Source: a virus
Length of the DNA: 64,000 nucleotides
IMG/VR virus record: IMGVR_UViG_3300042289_000986
Span: 147,588-211,587 of that record
Direction: 5' to 3' (one strand)
Shown piece after piece: positions 15,682-24,548 of the stretch. The number at the start of each line of letters is the position of its first letter. Position 1 is the first letter of the stretch. The translations under genes were made by a program, and so were the position numbers. Below the pieces are notes generated by a model. It was not told the origin of the DNA, searched no databases, and saw only the letters and a program-made list of their open reading frames with translations.

Positions 15682-16062
15682 ATGAAAGTTAGTTGGGGCG
15701 ATTTAAGAAAACTTTGTTTAAAAAATGTTGTTGAATTAAAGTTTGTTCGTCGCAACAAATTAAGATATCCAGCAACTAGAAGAATGCTTTGCACTTTAGA
15801 TACGGTTCTTTTAAATTCTGATTTTGGAAAAGAAACATTAAATTTTAAACCTCCTAGATATGCTCCACCATATGATGCAAAGTCAAAAAGTTTATTAACA
15901 GTTTGGGATATCATCATGCAAGATTGGAGAAATGTTCCAGTTGATGCTTGTGAAATGGTAGTAGCAGTCCCTACATCACCACAAAATAAATTTTTAGAAT
16001 TTTTCGATAAAAAAATAGGAAAAATGTCTGCCTTACAAAAGAAATCCTTTATGGACAAATAA
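15682..16062 (+). CDS. Small SH3-barrel-like (WYL_2/DUF2693-type?) protein
   Basis: 126 residues. The conserved pattern VVELKFVRRNKLRYPATRRM, then CTLDTVLLNS, and later LLTVWDIIMQDWRNVP fits small SH3-barrel phage proteins of the WYL_2/DUF2693 kind, which pair a basic RR...R strand with a D-x-x-x-x-x-W-R strand. Function is unknown, possibly nucleic-acid or ligand binding. It follows the GroES-like gene by 2 bp and precedes the next gene by 1 bp. The family name is a tentative recall. Confidence 0.5.
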   Translation: MKVSWGDLRKLCLKNVVELKFVRRNKLRYPATRRMLCTLDTVLLNSDFGKETLNFKPPRYAPPYDAKSKSLLTVWDIIMQDWRNVPVDACEMVVAVPTSPQNKFLEFFDKKIGKMSALQKKSFMDK

Positions 16063-16063
16063 T

Positions 16064-16420
16064 ATGACTATTCACGGTTCAAAACTTGAAACTGCTTGTA
16101 AATTTTTACTTCAAAAAGATTTAAATTTAGAATTTAAAAATAAAACTTATAAACAAGGAAAATTAATTTTATTTTATCAACGTAATTTTTACATTACTTT
16201 TGTAATGAATACTCTAAAAAAAGATAATGAAAAAATAGAAATACCAATTCCATACGAAATAGAGCTTTACGAAGAAGATAATTTGGTGTACTTTGATTAT
16301 AGACTAAAAACGTTGGCAAAACATGCACCAGAAATTGAAACAAATATTATTCTTTACCCAAAAAAAGTTAAAAACAGTAAATTTTGGGATAGTATATTAT
16401 TAATCAATACAAATGAATAA
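16064..16420 (+). CDS. Hypothetical protein
   Basis: 118 residues, beta-rich, starting MTIHGSKLETACKFLLQ. It contains KQGKLILFYQRNFYITFVMN and an acidic strand pair (IELYEEDNLVYFDYRLK). I compared it with RegA because of position and size, but the RegA signature is not visible. It overlaps the next gene by 8 bp and belongs to the tightly packed 14244-16667 run. Confidence 0.5.
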   Translation: MTIHGSKLETACKFLLQKDLNLEFKNKTYKQGKLILFYQRNFYITFVMNTLKKDNEKIEIPIPYEIELYEEDNLVYFDYRLKTLAKHAPEIETNIILYPKKVKNSKFWDSILLINTNE

Positions 16421-16667
16421 CAATAGACAAATATATAGTGTATTTTCTGGTACATTTTACGAAATTCCAGAAAAAGATATCAAATTAATTGATATTGGTC
16501 AATTACCATTGATTAAAAAACCAAGTTCTAGCTGTAATAAATGCTATGGTAGAGGTCATTTAGGGCGCGATGCTAAAAATCTAACATATCAAATATGCAA
16601 ATGTATTAGAAAAAACATCGATTTTGAAGTAATAGAGAACTTAAAGAAACAAAATATTCCTTTATAA
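16413..16667 (+). CDS. Small zinc-ribbon-like protein (CxxCxGxGxxG)
   Basis: 84 residues. A DnaJ-type half zinc site CNKCYGRGHLG is followed by QICKCIRK, giving four cysteines in a C-x2-C ... C-x-C arrangement. The preceding part (VFSGTFYEIPEKDIKLIDIG) is conserved-looking and resembles small proteins common in marine T4-like phages. It might be a zinc-stabilised adaptor. Function unknown. Confidence 0.55.
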   Translation: MNNNRQIYSVFSGTFYEIPEKDIKLIDIGQLPLIKKPSSSCNKCYGRGHLGRDAKNLTYQICKCIRKNIDFEVIENLKKQNIPL

Positions 16668-16681
16668 TACTTGTAACCGCG

Positions 16682-16689
16682 CATAAGTA
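16682..16689 (+). promoter_or_regulatory. Candidate late promoter CATAAGTA for gene 15
   Basis: Octamer ending 6 nt before the gp15 ATG at 16696. Confidence 0.5.
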
Positions 16690-16695
16690 ATTTCA

Positions 16696-17574
16696 ATGAA
16701 AAATTACACCTTTGCGTGGGAAATTCAAACTTTATTAGAGCAGTTTGTTTCGGCTTTTAATGATGTAATCATTAAAAGATATGATAAAAACAAAAATGCT
16801 ATCGCTCCAACGAGCGGTTTTAAAGTTAGATATATTTATGCACCAAAACAAAGGGTAATAAATAGTCTAACAACACCCGCACCGGGTGGAATTACTGCAC
16901 CTGTCATTGCTGTTAATATAACAAGTATTTCAAGAGACAATAGTCGCGTGTTTAACAAACATGAAGGGTTTGATGTTGCTTATGTACCCAACGATGGAAG
17001 CGGAACATACGTAAAAAATATACACCAGCCAGTTCCAATTAATATTAGCGTCAATATGACAATATTGACAAAATATCAATCGGATATGGATCAAATTTTA
17101 ACTAATTTTATTCCATATTGTGATCCTTATGTTATTATTTCTTGGAAATTACCAGCAGTATCTAAATCGTCTATTCCATATGAAATAAGATCAGAAATTT
17201 TATGGAGCGGAAATGTTAATTTAAACTATCCAACTGATATATCTCCAACTCAAGCCTTTCGTCTAACAGCAGATACAAGTTTTACAATTAAAGGTTGGCT
17301 GTTTAAAAAGATGGATGAAACTATCAATAAAATTTACACAATACAATCTGATTATTACGATGGAAGGTTATTGGTACAAGATCCTGCAAAATCTCTCATA
17401 CAAAGTTTTGAAGATGTTTTCGGTCCTTGGGAAAATTACCCAGGTACAGAACTTCCACCAGAAGAAATATCTGAACTTCCTCCATTAATTGATGATAATA
17501 TCTCAAATGCATTAATAGCATTCGACGGAGCAATATTAGTTGATATTGAAGGGAACATTTTGATAAATATATAA
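16696..17574 (+). CDS. 15: gp15-like tail terminator / sheath stabiliser
   Basis: 292 residues (T4 gp15 272). Shared features with T4 gp15: an N-terminal helix then FNDVIIKRYDKN (T4: SNIQIKRQLESG), KVRYIYAPKQRVIN (T4: VPITYASKEHFM), the central VPINISVNMTILTKYQSDMDQ (T4: MIYELSIFTRYEDDMFQ), ILTNFIPYCDPYVII and a C-terminal TADTSFTIKGWLF strand (T4: WSLTFEVNGWMY). The hexameric ring caps the tail tube and sheath. It carries its own late promoter and heads the tail-fibre region. Confidence 0.85.
   Translation: MKNYTFAWEIQTLLEQFVSAFNDVIIKRYDKNKNAIAPTSGFKVRYIYAPKQRVINSLTTPAPGGITAPVIAVNITSISRDNSRVFNKHEGFDVAYVPNDGSGTYVKNIHQPVPINISVNMTILTKYQSDMDQILTNFIPYCDPYVIISWKLPAVSKSSIPYEIRSEILWSGNVNLNYPTDISPTQAFRLTADTSFTIKGWLFKKMDETINKIYTIQSDYYDGRLLVQDPAKSLIQSFEDVFGPWENYPGTELPPEEISELPPLIDDNISNALIAFDGAILVDIEGNILINI
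17562..17569 (+). promoter_or_regulatory. Candidate late promoter GATAAATA
   Basis: Inside the last codons of gene 15, 11 nt before the fibre ATG at 17581. Confidence 0.5.
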
Positions 17575-17580
17575 TAATAT

Positions 17581-19470
17581 ATGGCACAAAGGAATTTTAC
17601 ACAATTTAGTCCAAGAACTTTTCCTTTAACTGGTGATTATGTCGTTGGTTATAAAAATGATGGTTCAGAAGAAATGCGAACAACCCTTCAGAACATTATT
17701 GATTTAGTTTATAACTCAGAACCAAGAAACTCAAGTGGATTTAGTATTGTTAAAGCCAATTCTTCATTTTGGGCTTATAATGGAACAGATTTAAAACAAC
17801 TTTCTGGTAATTGGCAAAGTACATTCAACACAGTATGCTCTTTATCTACTCTTTGGGATGCACAAGCAGAATTTATTGACTTAACTAATTTTGTAAGCTC
17901 TAATTCTGCTAATTGGGAATATCAAGGAACAGATATTAAAGCCTTAACGGCAAATTGGCAATCAACTTATATCTCAGTTCAAAATAATGGAGGAACCACT
18001 TGGGCTTATAATGGAACAGATGTTAAACAATTAACAGGTAATTGGCAAACAACATATTCAATTGTTAGCAGTAATTCTGCTTTATGGAACTTGGGTGGTT
18101 TCGGTTCTGGAGCAACAGGCGCAACTGGCGCAACAGGTGTCGGAGTAACTGGTGCTACTGGAACACAGGGTCCAATTGGTTCTATCGGACCAACGGGCGC
18201 AGCAGGACCATCTACTTCATATTATGAATTTAAAGCAGATGTTAATGCAACAAATACACCACCAAATGCTGGTACTATTAGATGGAATAATTTAACACAG
18301 TTAAGTGCAACACAAATTCATACAAGTCATTTAACTGATACCTTTCTTGATGTTGATATATTTTTAGCCTTACTTAAAGAAAATGATACATTAATTATTC
18401 AAGATAGAAATAATTCTGCAAATTATCAAAGATGGAGAGTTAATGCAGCACCAATTGTAGCTGATAATAGTTTTATTACATTTCCAGTTACTTTAATAAA
18501 TTCAACAACAACATTTACTAGTAATCAATCTTTAATTTTAGCAGTAGTATCAGCAGGTATAGCTGGACCTACTGGTCCAACTGGACCAACTGGAGCAGGA
18601 CAAACTGGAGCCACAGGACCAACAGGAGCTACTGGTTCAAATTTTAATTATACATCAATTACATTAAATAGAACACTTTCATCGAATGCTGGTTATATTT
18701 TTGATACAACAAGTAGTCCATTAACTGCAACATTACCTTTAAGTCCCGCAATTGGTGATTTTATTAATATAACAGCAACGATTCAACCAGGAAATCTATT
18801 AACTATCGATAGAAATGGTAGTAATATAAATTCTTCTGCTAGTGCTTTAGGTGTTGATATATCAAGTAATTTTTCTTTGGTTTACACAACATCATCTATT
18901 GGATGGAGGTTTATTCCATATTCAGGATTAACAAACCCAACTATTAAAATTTATAAAGCTGTTTGGAATACTCTTCTTACAAATTTAACTGGTACTAGTA
19001 GAATACCATTTACAACAACAGTTGTTAATACAGATCCAGAAATATTTGGTGGAATTACGAATCCTGGCATTTTAGGAGCACAATACATTACCATCAAAAA
19101 AACTGGTTATTATATGATTAATTCTAACCTTCACTTGTATGATTTACAAAACGGTTTGCAATTAATGGTTTCACTTTGGAAAAATGAACCTTCTACTGGA
19201 TACGCAACACCAGTAAAAGTCCAATCAATCGTAGATTTTCAAAGTGGAACAGTTTCACAAGACCAAATTTTATTTGGTAATGCGTTGTTAAACGTAACTC
19301 AAGATGATACTAGAATTTGGTTACAAGTTGAACACAATGGAACAAGTTTAGTTCCACCGATACCTAATGGTGGACCATTCCCATCTCTTAGAGACGTTTT
19401 AGTTGATCCTGCTCCACCAAACCAAACAACTTCAACACCACCAGATATTATCATAACAAAATTAGCATAA
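17581..19470 (+). CDS. Collagen-like tail fibre with C1q/TNF-like tip
   Basis: 629 residues. Residues 1-55 form an attachment-like domain (YVVGYKNDGSEEMRTTLQNI). Residues 55-170 contain N/S-W repeats of the stalk type (SNSANWEYQGTDIKALTANW). Two collagen-like Gly-X-Y stretches lie at about 177-212 and 327-352, flanking a beta domain. A second beta domain (YTSITLNRTLSSNAGYIFDT through GWRFIPYSG) recurs in the next gene. The last 160 residues resemble a C1q/TNF-like jelly roll, the usual receptor-binding tip. Late promoter upstream. Confidence 0.7.
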   Translation: MAQRNFTQFSPRTFPLTGDYVVGYKNDGSEEMRTTLQNIIDLVYNSEPRNSSGFSIVKANSSFWAYNGTDLKQLSGNWQSTFNTVCSLSTLWDAQAEFIDLTNFVSSNSANWEYQGTDIKALTANWQSTYISVQNNGGTTWAYNGTDVKQLTGNWQTTYSIVSSNSALWNLGGFGSGATGATGATGVGVTGATGTQGPIGSIGPTGAAGPSTSYYEFKADVNATNTPPNAGTIRWNNLTQLSATQIHTSHLTDTFLDVDIFLALLKENDTLIIQDRNNSANYQRWRVNAAPIVADNSFITFPVTLINSTTTFTSNQSLILAVVSAGIAGPTGPTGPTGAGQTGATGPTGATGSNFNYTSITLNRTLSSNAGYIFDTTSSPLTATLPLSPAIGDFINITATIQPGNLLTIDRNGSNINSSASALGVDISSNFSLVYTTSSIGWRFIPYSGLTNPTIKIYKAVWNTLLTNLTGTSRIPFTTTVVNTDPEIFGGITNPGILGAQYITIKKTGYYMINSNLHLYDLQNGLQLMVSLWKNEPSTGYATPVKVQSIVDFQSGTVSQDQILFGNALLNVTQDDTRIWLQVEHNGTSLVPPIPNGGPFPSLRDVLVDPAPPNQTTSTPPDIIITKLA

Positions 19471-19473
19471 ATA
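19466..19473 (+). promoter_or_regulatory. Candidate late promoter CATAAATA
   Basis: Overlaps the preceding stop codon and ends 6 nt before the ATG at 19480. Confidence 0.5.
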
Positions 19474-19479
19474 AAAAAT

Positions 19480-20583
19480 ATGATTACACTTTCAAATTTA
19501 TATCCAATACAAAACATAGGTTTTACTGGACCTACTGGTGGAATCGGACCAACAGGTGCTCAAGGAAACACTGGTAACATTGGGCCAACTGGATCGCAAG
19601 GAAACACTGGTTTAATTGGTCCAACAGGTGCTCAAGGAAATACTGGTTTAATTGGTCCAACAGGTGCTCAAGGAAATACTGGTTTAATTGGACCAACAGG
19701 AACACAAGGAAATACTGGTATAGTAGGACCAACAGGAACACAAGGAAATACTGGCTTAACAGGACCAACTGGTGCAGGAAATACAGGATCAACAGGACCA
19801 ACTGGTATTCAAGGAAACACAGGTGAAACTGGTCCAACGGGTGCTCAAGGAAATACTGGTCCAACTGGTATTCAAGGAAACACAGGTATAATGGGTCCAA
19901 CTGGATCGCAAGGAAACACAGGAGCAACTGGAGCAGGAACAACAGGACCAACTGGTGCAACTGGCACAACATTTGATTATGTATCAATAGAAACAAATAA
20001 TACGCTTTTAAGTTCTAACGAAGGTTTTATTTTTAATACATACACATCACCAATCACCGCAACACTTCCATTAAATCCATTAACTGGTGCATTTATTAAT
20101 ATTACATTTGAAAAATACAGTTCAAATAATTTAACAATTGAAAGAAATGGAAGTAATATCGATGGTGTTGCTGAAGATTTAATTTGTGATGTATCAGGAA
20201 ACTTTTCTTTAATTTATACAAATATTGTAGTTGGTTGGAAATTTATTCCATATTCAGGATTAACATTTGCACCAGCAACTCTAACATTAGATACAGTTAC
20301 TACAAGTAGATCTTTTGAATTAACAGATAGTAGTGAATTTATCACTGCTAATTCTAATAATGCAATTACATTAACTATTCCAGATGATAATTCTGTTAAT
20401 TTTACCAACGGAACACAAATTAGTATACTTCGTTTAAATACAGGAACAGTTGCATTATCTGCTGCAAACGGAGTAACATTAAGAAGTGCAGAAAATAAAC
20501 GCAGCATAAGAGCACAAAATTCTGTTGCTACTGTTGTTAAATTATCTGCCAATGATTGGAGTCTTTTTGGAGATATATCATAA
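19480..20583 (+). CDS. Collagen-like tail fibre protein
   Basis: 367 residues. Residues about 12-163 are Gly-X-Y triplets ([10 protein letters not shown] units, 36-bp DNA repeats at about 19608-19700), expected to form a triple helix. The C-terminal part begins with a domain shared with the 17581 protein ([20 protein letters not shown] through GWKFIPYSG) and ends in a small beta domain typical of virion proteins. The stop overlaps the next ATG (TAATG). Probably a host-recognition or decoration fibre. Confidence 0.7.
   Translation: MITLSNLYPIQNIGFTGPTGGIGPTGAQGNTGNIGPTGSQGNTGLIGPTGAQGNTGLIGPTGAQGNTGLIGPTGTQGNTGIVGPTGTQGNTGLTGPTGAGNTGSTGPTGIQGNTGETGPTGAQGNTGPTGIQGNTGIMGPTGSQGNTGATGAGTTGPTGATGTTFDYVSIETNNTLLSSNEGFIFNTYTSPITATLPLNPLTGAFINITFEKYSSNNLTIERNGSNIDGVAEDLICDVSGNFSLIYTNIVVGWKFIPYSGLTFAPATLTLDTVTTSRSFELTDSSEFITANSNNAITLTIPDDNSVNFTNGTQISILRLNTGTVALSAANGVTLRSAENKRSIRAQNSVATVVKLSANDWSLFGDIS
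19600..19760 (+). repeat. 36-bp tandem repeats coding for collagen triplets
   Basis: Units of 12 residues (four Gly-X-Y triplets, [12 protein letters not shown]) recur with few differences. They lie in frame, so slippage or recombination would change stalk length without frameshift. Confidence 0.7.
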
Positions 20584-21287
20584 TGAGAGTATTTTCGGGA
20601 TCTTTAGCAGGATCAAACTCTTTAATAGGTGAAGATCGCGCCATTAATTACGGAGGTTCTTTCGCTGGTGCATCTAATTTTGGCTATGGTTTTGATGCTT
20701 GGGATTTTACATCAACAGGTAATGCGGGTGCGTTTATTGGACCTTCGTTTGGTGGTTTAATAGATACAAACGGTTCTTCTTTTGGATTATATGGTAATGG
20801 AGCAGGAAGTAATTTTATTGATGTAAGAAGAAACCTTCCTGCAAATTTATCGGTAGGATATGCATTATCCGCAGCAATATCTGTCAATTTTAGAAATGGA
20901 AATAAAGGATTTAGTGTTTACCATAATAACACTTGGGATCCCAACCAAGAAGTCTTTAACTTTAATGTAGGATCCAATGATTATATTATTAATGGAGTAG
21001 GAACTGGACAGGCATATTCTTCAACAATGGTTGCAAAGATTGTTTTGAAAAAAACTAATTTAAATTCTTATAGTTATTCTGTTACATTGGGAACAACGAC
21101 ATATACTGCAAATGATATAACACGTAACGGTTATAGTAATATTAGAGGTTTTAAATTTTATATTTCAAATACTGAAGGAGCACCAAATAACGATTTATAT
21201 TTTAACAGTATAAAAGTTTATAAAATAGACGAACCTATCAGTACAATACCAACATCAACATTTACAACTTTTGTGTCTTATGAATAA
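20583..21287 (+). CDS. Beta-sandwich virion protein, lectin-like
   Basis: 234 residues from the ATG at 20583, which overlaps the previous stop; an earlier in-frame ATG lies inside the upstream gene. The sequence is Gly/Ser/Asn-rich and beta-predicted, with alternating strands (YALSAAISVNFRNGNKGFSV, SSTMVAKIVLKKTN, SYSVTLGTTTY) resembling a lectin or LamG-type jelly roll. No catalytic motif is seen. Its end overlaps the protease start by 8 bp, so the two are probably made together. Confidence 0.5.
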   Translation: MRVFSGSLAGSNSLIGEDRAINYGGSFAGASNFGYGFDAWDFTSTGNAGAFIGPSFGGLIDTNGSSFGLYGNGAGSNFIDVRRNLPANLSVGYALSAAISVNFRNGNKGFSVYHNNTWDPNQEVFNFNVGSNDYIINGVGTGQAYSSTMVAKIVLKKTNLNSYSYSVTLGTTTYTANDITRNGYSNIRGFKFYISNTEGAPNNDLYFNSIKVYKIDEPISTIPTSTFTTFVSYE

Positions 21288-22503
21288 CATTAAAGATATA
21301 GAAAAATTAACACAAAAGCTTTTAGCAGAAACTCCAGAATATGTTCATTCGGTTGGTTATGGTTTTAAAGAAGTTGATGGAAAATTAACAGACGAATTTT
21401 CTATAGTTTTTGGTGTTACAGAAAAAAAACCATTATCATCTATTCCACAAAATGAAATTTTACCATCAACAATAACAACAGAAGATGGTAGTATTTTTAC
21501 TACTGATGTTATTCAAATACCACAAGCTGTTGCATACCCATCTTGCTATGAAATTAGTAATTCAGTTGAACCCGTTTCATTACATAGATCATCTCGAACA
21601 ACATATATCGGTGGAACAAGAATATCAATAGATAATCCATTAAATTTAGGAAACAGTGCATTTACAGGAACTATGGGACTTATCTGTAAAGATCTCACCG
21701 ACAATACTCTTGTTGCATTAACAAATGCACACGTTGCTGCTTATACAGAAAGAGACGCATCTTTATTGTCTTCAAGTTTTAGCAATAGACAAACAACAGT
21801 ATACCAAGCTTTCCCTTGGTCAAATCAATCTACAATGAAATTAAAAAGGTATGTTCCGCTTTTAGCAAGTGGAAACACAATTGATGCAGCAGTTGTAGCC
21901 ATAACAAATTCAAGTAGAGTAAACACACTTACATCTTTTAAACAATTAAATTTAAATTATGGAAATCTTGAATTTGCCACTACCTCTGAAATTGATAATT
22001 TGGTCATAAATAAAAATCCAATTTTTAAATCAGGTGCAACAACTGGTCCTGTTGGATGGCCAGGTTCTATACCTTGGGGTTCTGAATCGTGTTCTCTTAC
22101 TGCTACCCAAGTCGGAGTTTCTGTAGGTGTTAATTTTAGTGGAAATATTTTAAATTTTACATCATGTTTAACTTATAGAGGAACATTTACTGTTGCTAGT
22201 AGTGGTGGAGATTCGGGTAGTGCTGTTTGTGCATTAATAAACCCCGAAAGTCAATCTTTAAGCGCATGGAAAGTGGTTGGTTTAACTTTTGCTGGTTCAG
22301 ATTTAGGAGATAATAGTCCATCGTATGCATGTCGCATCGATAATATTTGTTCTACTTTACAATTAACAGCATGGGATGGTCAAACCACCGCTTTAACAAA
22401 TTTGGGAAATGAAAGAGTTAAATATGTAGAAGGAAAATCATCAGAACCGTTTGTTATAGAAAATGGAAAAAGATATTGGCAGACAGGATTAACCGTTATT
22501 TAA
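21280..22503 (+). CDS. Trypsin-like (Nal1-like) serine protease in the tail-fibre region
   Basis: 407 residues from the ATG at 21280. The triad is visible: TNAHVAA (H151), TIDAAVVAI (D202) and SSGGDSGSAV (S312 in GDSGS). The N-terminus (VHSVGYGFKEVDGKLTDEFS then KKPLSSIPQNEILPS) matches the pro-like domain of bacterial Nal1-type proteases, which typically reads VGxGxK ... VxxKxPLxxLPxxxxIP. No signal peptide. It lies between collagen-like and lectin-like genes in a late-promoted run, so a virion-bound protease acting on host surface proteins or on fibre maturation is plausible (inference). Confidence 0.8.
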   Translation: MNNIKDIEKLTQKLLAETPEYVHSVGYGFKEVDGKLTDEFSIVFGVTEKKPLSSIPQNEILPSTITTEDGSIFTTDVIQIPQAVAYPSCYEISNSVEPVSLHRSSRTTYIGGTRISIDNPLNLGNSAFTGTMGLICKDLTDNTLVALTNAHVAAYTERDASLLSSSFSNRQTTVYQAFPWSNQSTMKLKRYVPLLASGNTIDAAVVAITNSSRVNTLTSFKQLNLNYGNLEFATTSEIDNLVINKNPIFKSGATTGPVGWPGSIPWGSESCSLTATQVGVSVGVNFSGNILNFTSCLTYRGTFTVASSGGDSGSAVCALINPESQSLSAWKVVGLTFAGSDLGDNSPSYACRIDNICSTLQLTAWDGQTTALTNLGNERVKYVEGKSSEPFVIENGKRYWQTGLTVI

Positions 22504-22505
22504 TT

Positions 22506-22844
22506 ATGAAAAACGTAGAAATATATGATCAATATGCAAATGTTTATTTGAATAATCAAACTAATGAATTAGTTGTATTAAATTTAAATTATAATGAAGA
22601 ATTAGATACAAGTTTATATACTTTGGTTCATTCTAGTTCTGGTTTTGTTATATCAAAAGGTGAAAATTTAAACACGGAAAGTGCATTAAGTTTAGTCGAA
22701 GAACTTTATGTAGAATCCCAAAATTTAGGAGAAAATTATCAAGAAAAAAATATAAATTTAGAAAATGGCTACGTGGAAATGATTATATCTTTCAATGACG
22801 GTAAAAAACTTAATAGAGTTATCTATATTAAGGATAATTTATAA
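22506..22844 (+). CDS. Hypothetical small acidic protein
   Basis: 112 residues starting MKNVEIYDQYANVYLNNQTN (ATG at 22506; upstream in-frame TTG rejected because it lies in the protease gene). Predicted beta then helix (ESALSLVEELYVESQNLGEN) then a beta pair. It starts 2 bp after the protease stop, suggesting an accessory or chaperone role for the protease or fibres, but this is not proven by sequence. Confidence 0.5.
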   Translation: MKNVEIYDQYANVYLNNQTNELVVLNLNYNEELDTSLYTLVHSSSGFVISKGENLNTESALSLVEELYVESQNLGENYQEKNINLENGYVEMIISFNDGKKLNRVIYIKDNL

Positions 22845-22852
22845 TGTAAAGT

Positions 22853-22860
22853 GATAAATA
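22853..22860 (+). promoter_or_regulatory. Candidate late promoter GATAAATA
   Basis: Ends 8 nt before the ATG at 22869. Confidence 0.5.
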
Positions 22861-22868
22861 TTTAGAAT

Positions 22869-24320
22869 ATGGCTTTATTATCTGAAAAATATCCAATTAC
22901 TCAGTCTACAGGACCAACAGGTTCAACAGGAGCAACTGGTGCTGGCCAAACTGGTGCTACTGGAAACACTGGTATAGTAGGACCAACTGGAGCACAAGGA
23001 AATACTGGTGATATTGGACCAACAGGCTCTCAAGGAAACACAGGTATAGTAGGCCCAACTGGAGCACAAGGAAATACTGGTGATATTGGACCAACAGGCT
23101 CTCAAGGAAACACAGGTATAGTAGGCCCAACTGGAGCACAAGGAAATACTGGCCAAACAGGTTCGCAAGGAAACACTGGCGCAACTGGTAATGATGGATC
23201 AACTGGTCCTACAGGTTCAGGAAACACAGGAGCAACAGGTCAAACTGGAGCACAAGGAAATACAGGTGATATCGGTCCAACTGGAGCACAAGGAAATACA
23301 GGCCAAACTGGTGCTCAAGGAAATACAGGCATAGTGGGTCCAACTGGAACACAAGGAAATACAGGTGCAACAGGATCCACTGGTTTAGCAGGAGACAAAT
23401 ATACTACAACATCAACTACTAATACAAACATAGCCACAGGGTCAAAAACATTCACTGTTGATAGTGGTCTTGCTTATAGTATAGGACAATCTGTAATAGT
23501 TTCTTTTGATTCTTCTAATAAAATGGAAGGATCTGTTACAAGTTATTCTGGTACAACATTGATTGTAGATGTAACAACAATTACAGGTTCTGGAACATAT
23601 AATAGTTGGAGCGTAAGCTTGTCTGGAGCACCTGGACCCGCTGGTTTAACAGGCGCAACGGGAGCCACTGGTACTAATGGTACGAATGGAACAACTGGAG
23701 CAACAGGTGCTACTGGTACGGATGGAACAACAGGCGCAACGGGAGCCACTGGTACTAATGGTACGAATGGAACAACTGGAGCAACAGGTGCTACTGGTAC
23801 GGATGGAACAACAGGCGCAACAGGTGCTACTGGTACGAATGGAACAAACGGATCAACTGGATCAACTGGAACAACAGGAACTACTGGTGATTCCGCTTGG
23901 AAAATATTTGATATGAGTTTTGATTACGGTGAATATGATGTAAATAACGTTGTTACAAATGCAATTATTAGCAATGCTATAGTCACAATTCCATCTTGTG
24001 TCTTAATGGATAATACCAGCAATACTCATGCAAGCGCAAACGTAAACATAAGACTTGTAATCTTACAAGAGTATGGAGGAATTACAAACATGACATATGA
24101 TATACTTGCATATTCTGGAGGAAGTCCAACTGTTTATACTCCAACACTAACACAATTTACAACAAATGGACCCAATAATGCTGCTACAGAGCATGTTATT
24201 GGTAACTGGTTTACCCATAACATATCTGCACAAGGTACAACATTTCAACTAAGAGCATCTCGAAACGCTAATGGTTTTACAAGAATTAAAAAAGTTTATT
24301 TACAAGTTAGGAAAAACTGA
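22869..24320 (+). CDS. Collagen-like tail fibre protein with two triple-helix segments
   Basis: 483 residues. Collagen-like triplets occupy about 14-174 and 256-341, separated by an 80-residue beta domain ([20 protein letters not shown] to [11 protein letters not shown]) known to me from several phage collagen-like proteins. The C-terminal 140 residues ([20 protein letters not shown] onward) form a distinct beta-rich tip. DNA repeats of 72 bp and 81 bp underlie the collagen parts. Own late promoter. Probably trimeric surface fibre. Confidence 0.7.
   Translation: MALLSEKYPITQSTGPTGSTGATGAGQTGATGNTGIVGPTGAQGNTGDIGPTGSQGNTGIVGPTGAQGNTGDIGPTGSQGNTGIVGPTGAQGNTGQTGSQGNTGATGNDGSTGPTGSGNTGATGQTGAQGNTGDIGPTGAQGNTGQTGAQGNTGIVGPTGTQGNTGATGSTGLAGDKYTTTSTTNTNIATGSKTFTVDSGLAYSIGQSVIVSFDSSNKMEGSVTSYSGTTLIVDVTTITGSGTYNSWSVSLSGAPGPAGLTGATGATGTNGTNGTTGATGATGTDGTTGATGATGTNGTNGTTGATGATGTDGTTGATGATGTNGTNGSTGSTGTTGTTGDSAWKIFDMSFDYGEYDVNNVVTNAIISNAIVTIPSCVLMDNTSNTHASANVNIRLVILQEYGGITNMTYDILAYSGGSPTVYTPTLTQFTTNGPNNAATEHVIGNWFTHNISAQGTTFQLRASRNANGFTRIKKVYLQVRKN
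22984..23150 (+). repeat. 72-bp tandem repeat in collagen-like gene
   Basis: The same sequence recurs at 22984, 23056 and 23128 (period 72 bp, eight Gly-X-Y triplets), nearly perfect. In-frame, so copy number can change stalk length. Confidence 0.75.
23664..23860 (+). repeat. 81-bp tandem repeat in collagen-like gene
   Basis: Units starting at 23664 and 23745 (period 81 bp, nine triplets of the GATGTNGTNGTT type), followed by a partial third unit. Confidence 0.7.
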
Positions 24321-24326
24321 TAAATT
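24319..24326 (+). promoter_or_regulatory. Weak late-promoter-like GATAAATT
   Basis: Differs from the NNTAARTA consensus in the last base; ends 6 nt before the ATG at 24333. Confidence 0.3.
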
Positions 24327-24332
24327 AATAAT

Positions 24333-24548
24333 ATGGCATATTTTGATACAGAATTAAATGAAGCATGGGCATGGTTTGCGGTAAACTGGGAATTGTGGAT
24401 AAATTTAAATACATCACTAACTGATGGTTTAAAATTTGTGTTTGATAATACTGGTGGACCATCTGGACCGCATAAAGAAACACATTGGCAGTGGGTTAGA
24501 AATAATAGAGAAGAATTATTAAATTTATACAATTCTTTAAAGAACTAA
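24333..24548 (+). CDS. Small Trp-rich protein, unknown
   Basis: 71 residues with eight Trp (EAWAWFAVNWELWINLN ... HWQWVRNN). No signal or membrane segment; probably helical. It closes the plus-strand fibre block and its end overlaps the convergent glycosyltransferase gene by 12 bp. Could be a fibre-associated or virion protein. No family recognised. Confidence 0.5.
   Translation: MAYFDTELNEAWAWFAVNWELWINLNTSLTDGLKFVFDNTGGPSGPHKETHWQWVRNNREELLNLYNSLKN

Noticed and set aside
16064-16420. RegA translational repressor near the gp62 gene
   Set aside because: Size and position fit but the RegA signature residues are not visible.
19532-19996. Leu/Gln-rich minus-strand open frame opposite the collagen-like gene
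   Set aside because: It is the shadow of Gly-X-Y codon periodicity on the other strand, with no promoter or start context.
22923-23202. Cys-rich and Leu-rich minus-strand open frames with internal repeats
   Set aside because: They follow the 72-bp repeat of the collagen-like gene; repetition is explained by the plus-strand protein.
17581-24320. Diversity-generating retroelement in the receptor-binding region
   Set aside because: No reverse transcriptase gene or template/variable repeat pair with adenine-specific differences is visible.
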